Made by a program: the position numbers and the translations under genes
The notes under the pieces: model-generated
Databases searched by the model: none
The model's input: only the letters and a program-made list of their open reading frames with translations
Told to the model about the DNA's origin: nothing
From: Cunninghamella blakesleeana
Taxonomy: Eukaryota; Mucoromycota; Mucoromycetes; Mucorales; Cunninghamellaceae
Assembly (NCBI GenBank): GCA_017871115.1
Contig: JAFCIZ010000007.1
Coordinates: 868,001-932,000, forward strand
DNA length: 64,000 nucleotides
Direction of reading: 5' to 3'
Part shown: one piece after another, positions 62,518 to 64,000 of the stretch
How the letters are laid out: each line of letters opens with the position of its first letter
How positions within the stretch are numbered: position 1 is the first letter of the stretch

Positions 62518-63042
62518 TCACTCAATAATGTCTAAATAAGGAAAATTTGTAGGATATAAATACAAGAGCCTCCCCATCATCGAACTTTTTCCACATTGGC
62601 TCACATACCTGGCCATCAGATCTATACCTTTAGCTTTTAGAGCGTCTAATACACATTTTACTTTTTGAACTGCGCTTTCAACATAAGTATGAGACACACT
62701 TGCTAATTCACCCAACCATTTCGAGTATTGTTTACATACGTTGACAATATTCTCATTTAATTTACGTACCAGGTCACGCGCTATCTGTTCAATCTTGTTT
62801 TCCTTTCAACCAAATCGTAATAATTCCTTTTCGAGTTCATTTTCATTCATAATCTTAATAATACTCTCTGAAGTCCATAAAGAAATATTCAACCCATCAC
62901 CTTTTTTCAATGTCACGATGTGGGATAGCTTGTCTATATACAGTTGTATAGCATGTTGATGAACATCAGTTTTATTTTTATCATTTTGAGGTTTTTTTTT
63001 ATATTTTGACAAAGAATAAAATGATAATAATAACATAATCAA
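62518..63042 (-). pseudogene. Secreted-type unknown ORF interrupted by a single TGA
   Basis: One minus-strand frame is open from ATG 63042 to the stop at 62518 except for a TGA at 62806..62808, between ELLRFG and KENKIEQIARDLVRKLNE. The N-terminus MIMLLLSFYSLSKYKKK is a possible short signal sequence. The rest is helical and polar: LYIDKLSHIVTLKKGDG, NENELEKELL, QYSKWLGELASVSHTYVES, VKCVLDALKAKGIDLMARYV. No intron with acceptable length can remove the TGA. Either a pseudogene by one substitution (TGG to TGA would fit) or two unrelated ORFs. No family recognised. Confidence 0.5.
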
Positions 63043-64000
63043 TAACGTGATTTAGGTGTTATTAGTATTTATGGATTCGTTTTGAACAAGGACTTTATTT
63101 ATAAAGCTGTAGTAAAATAAAATAGATATAGTTGTTTCATTATTCTTTTAAAATATTATCAAACAAAATATCATTCCTTCGCCTTACTGTTATTCATAGA
63201 ATCGGATTTTTGAAAAGAATAAAAATAAATAACCGCTTTTACCACTACTTATAATGGTAGTTCGATTTTTCAGGATAGCAAATGTAGAGTACATAAGATA
63301 TACATCTAGATGCTTGAATCACATGATTGTTTTTTTAATTTTTTTTTTTTTTTTAATTACTCAACTATTAGAAAAAATCTAAAATATGAGTAAAATAAAC
63401 AAACGAAAGAAAATAGGTTTTCTTTTTTCCGAATTTTGAAAAGGCATCATAAAGTTCATTTTCTCTAACTTGATCTTCTGTACATACTCTAAAATCATTT
63501 TTTCTAACGCATGGATGAGAAAAATTAGATAATAAGGGATCGATTCACACTATTATTTTTATAATAATTAGGAAATAAAAAACATAATAGTATTTTTTTC
63601 TGAAGAAATTACTACCATAATAATTTATTAATTGCTTTAATACATAATAGTTCCATCATTTATTATACTTTTATGTATAACCGGCATGAAAATTTTAATT
63701 TTTTTTTATTTTCATTTCTATGTATATATACCAAATATTAATATTCAATTAATGCACTTGCATAATAAATGCTTTAATATACTTGAACAGAATTATGAGT
63801 TGTAAAATTAGATTTTTCTTTGGTGTGATCATTTCTATCACCATCTGATACATTCACTGAAAACTTTTTTGGGGGTTGGTGTGAAGGGATGGGGGGGGTA
63901 GGTAAATATATATATATATATATATATATACTTGAACTATATTACGTATAAGCTATTATCAGAATTATATTCTTTTTCTTTTAATTTGTATATATAATCT
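63043..64000. other. Intergenic to window end
   Basis: No coding sequence. Features seen: a poly-T (63330-63354), a GTG/GGGGGT-rich stretch (63869-63900) unusual for its G content, and a (TA)n tract (63906-63930). Confidence 0.45.

Noticed and set aside
26520..62808. TGA read as tryptophan (lone TGAs at 26520 and 62806)
   Set aside because: All housekeeping genes use TGG for conserved Trp and TGA/TAA/TAG as stops; two isolated cases are better explained as lesions.
62741..62959. Plus-strand Ser/Phe-rich ORF
   Set aside because: Antisense to the interrupted minus-strand ORF, with no features of its own.

Overview
The window is nuclear DNA of a filamentous fungus, most probably an early-diverging Mucoromycota (Mucorales-like) species. 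The sequence is very AT-rich. Genes are dense and broken by many short GT..AG introns (typically about 50-150 bp). The gene set combines general fungal genes (ERG9, TM9SF, SWI3, TRM7, vacuolar alkaline phosphatase) with genes less usual in Dikarya (a gelsolin/severin-type protein, an RNF121-type RING protein), plus DIRS-type retroelements. All assignments are from reading the sequence; no database search was run.

Layout. 1-24 kb: squalene synthase (-, cut at the window edge), PKA catalytic subunit (-), RNF121-like RING membrane protein (-), APC/C TPR subunit Cdc16/APC6 (+), CDP-alcohol choline/ethanolamine phosphotransferase (-), a small type I membrane protein (+), a PCL/CLG1-type cyclin (+), a protein with the AreA-GATA N-terminal domain (+), a gelsolin-repeat protein (-), and a 361-aa protein of unrecognised family (-).

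24-40 kb is an accessory island. It holds two defective DIRS-type tyrosine-recombinase retroelements. DIRS-A (25272..27611) keeps gag and recombinase but lacks RT/RNase H. DIRS-B (31097..34989) keeps RT/RNase H but lacks a recombinase. Each still has inverted terminal repeats and an internal complementary region. DIRS-B lies between two direct copies of a 2.77-kb segment, each carrying a member of the same unrecognised family as the 361-aa protein; the right copy is dead. A tandem array resembling decayed 3' ends of that family lies between DIRS-A and the left copy. A broken ribosomal protein S10 gene abuts the right copy.

40-64 kb: a peptide:N-glycanase fused to an L-type lectin-like domain (+), a GPI-anchored-type secreted protein (+), a TM9/EMP70 nonaspanin (-), SWI3/SMARCC (+), TRM7/FTSJ1 tRNA methyltransferase (-), DOT1 H3K79 methyltransferase (+), a four-TM MARVEL-like protein (-), vacuolar alkaline phosphatase (+), and a small secreted-type ORF interrupted by one TGA (-).

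The conventional genes are not a functional cluster: they cover sterol and phospholipid synthesis, signalling, cell cycle, chromatin, glycoprotein turnover and tRNA modification. The most unusual material is the accessory island (unrecognised gene family, its duplication, and two complementary-defective DIRS elements) and the glycanase-lectin fusion.
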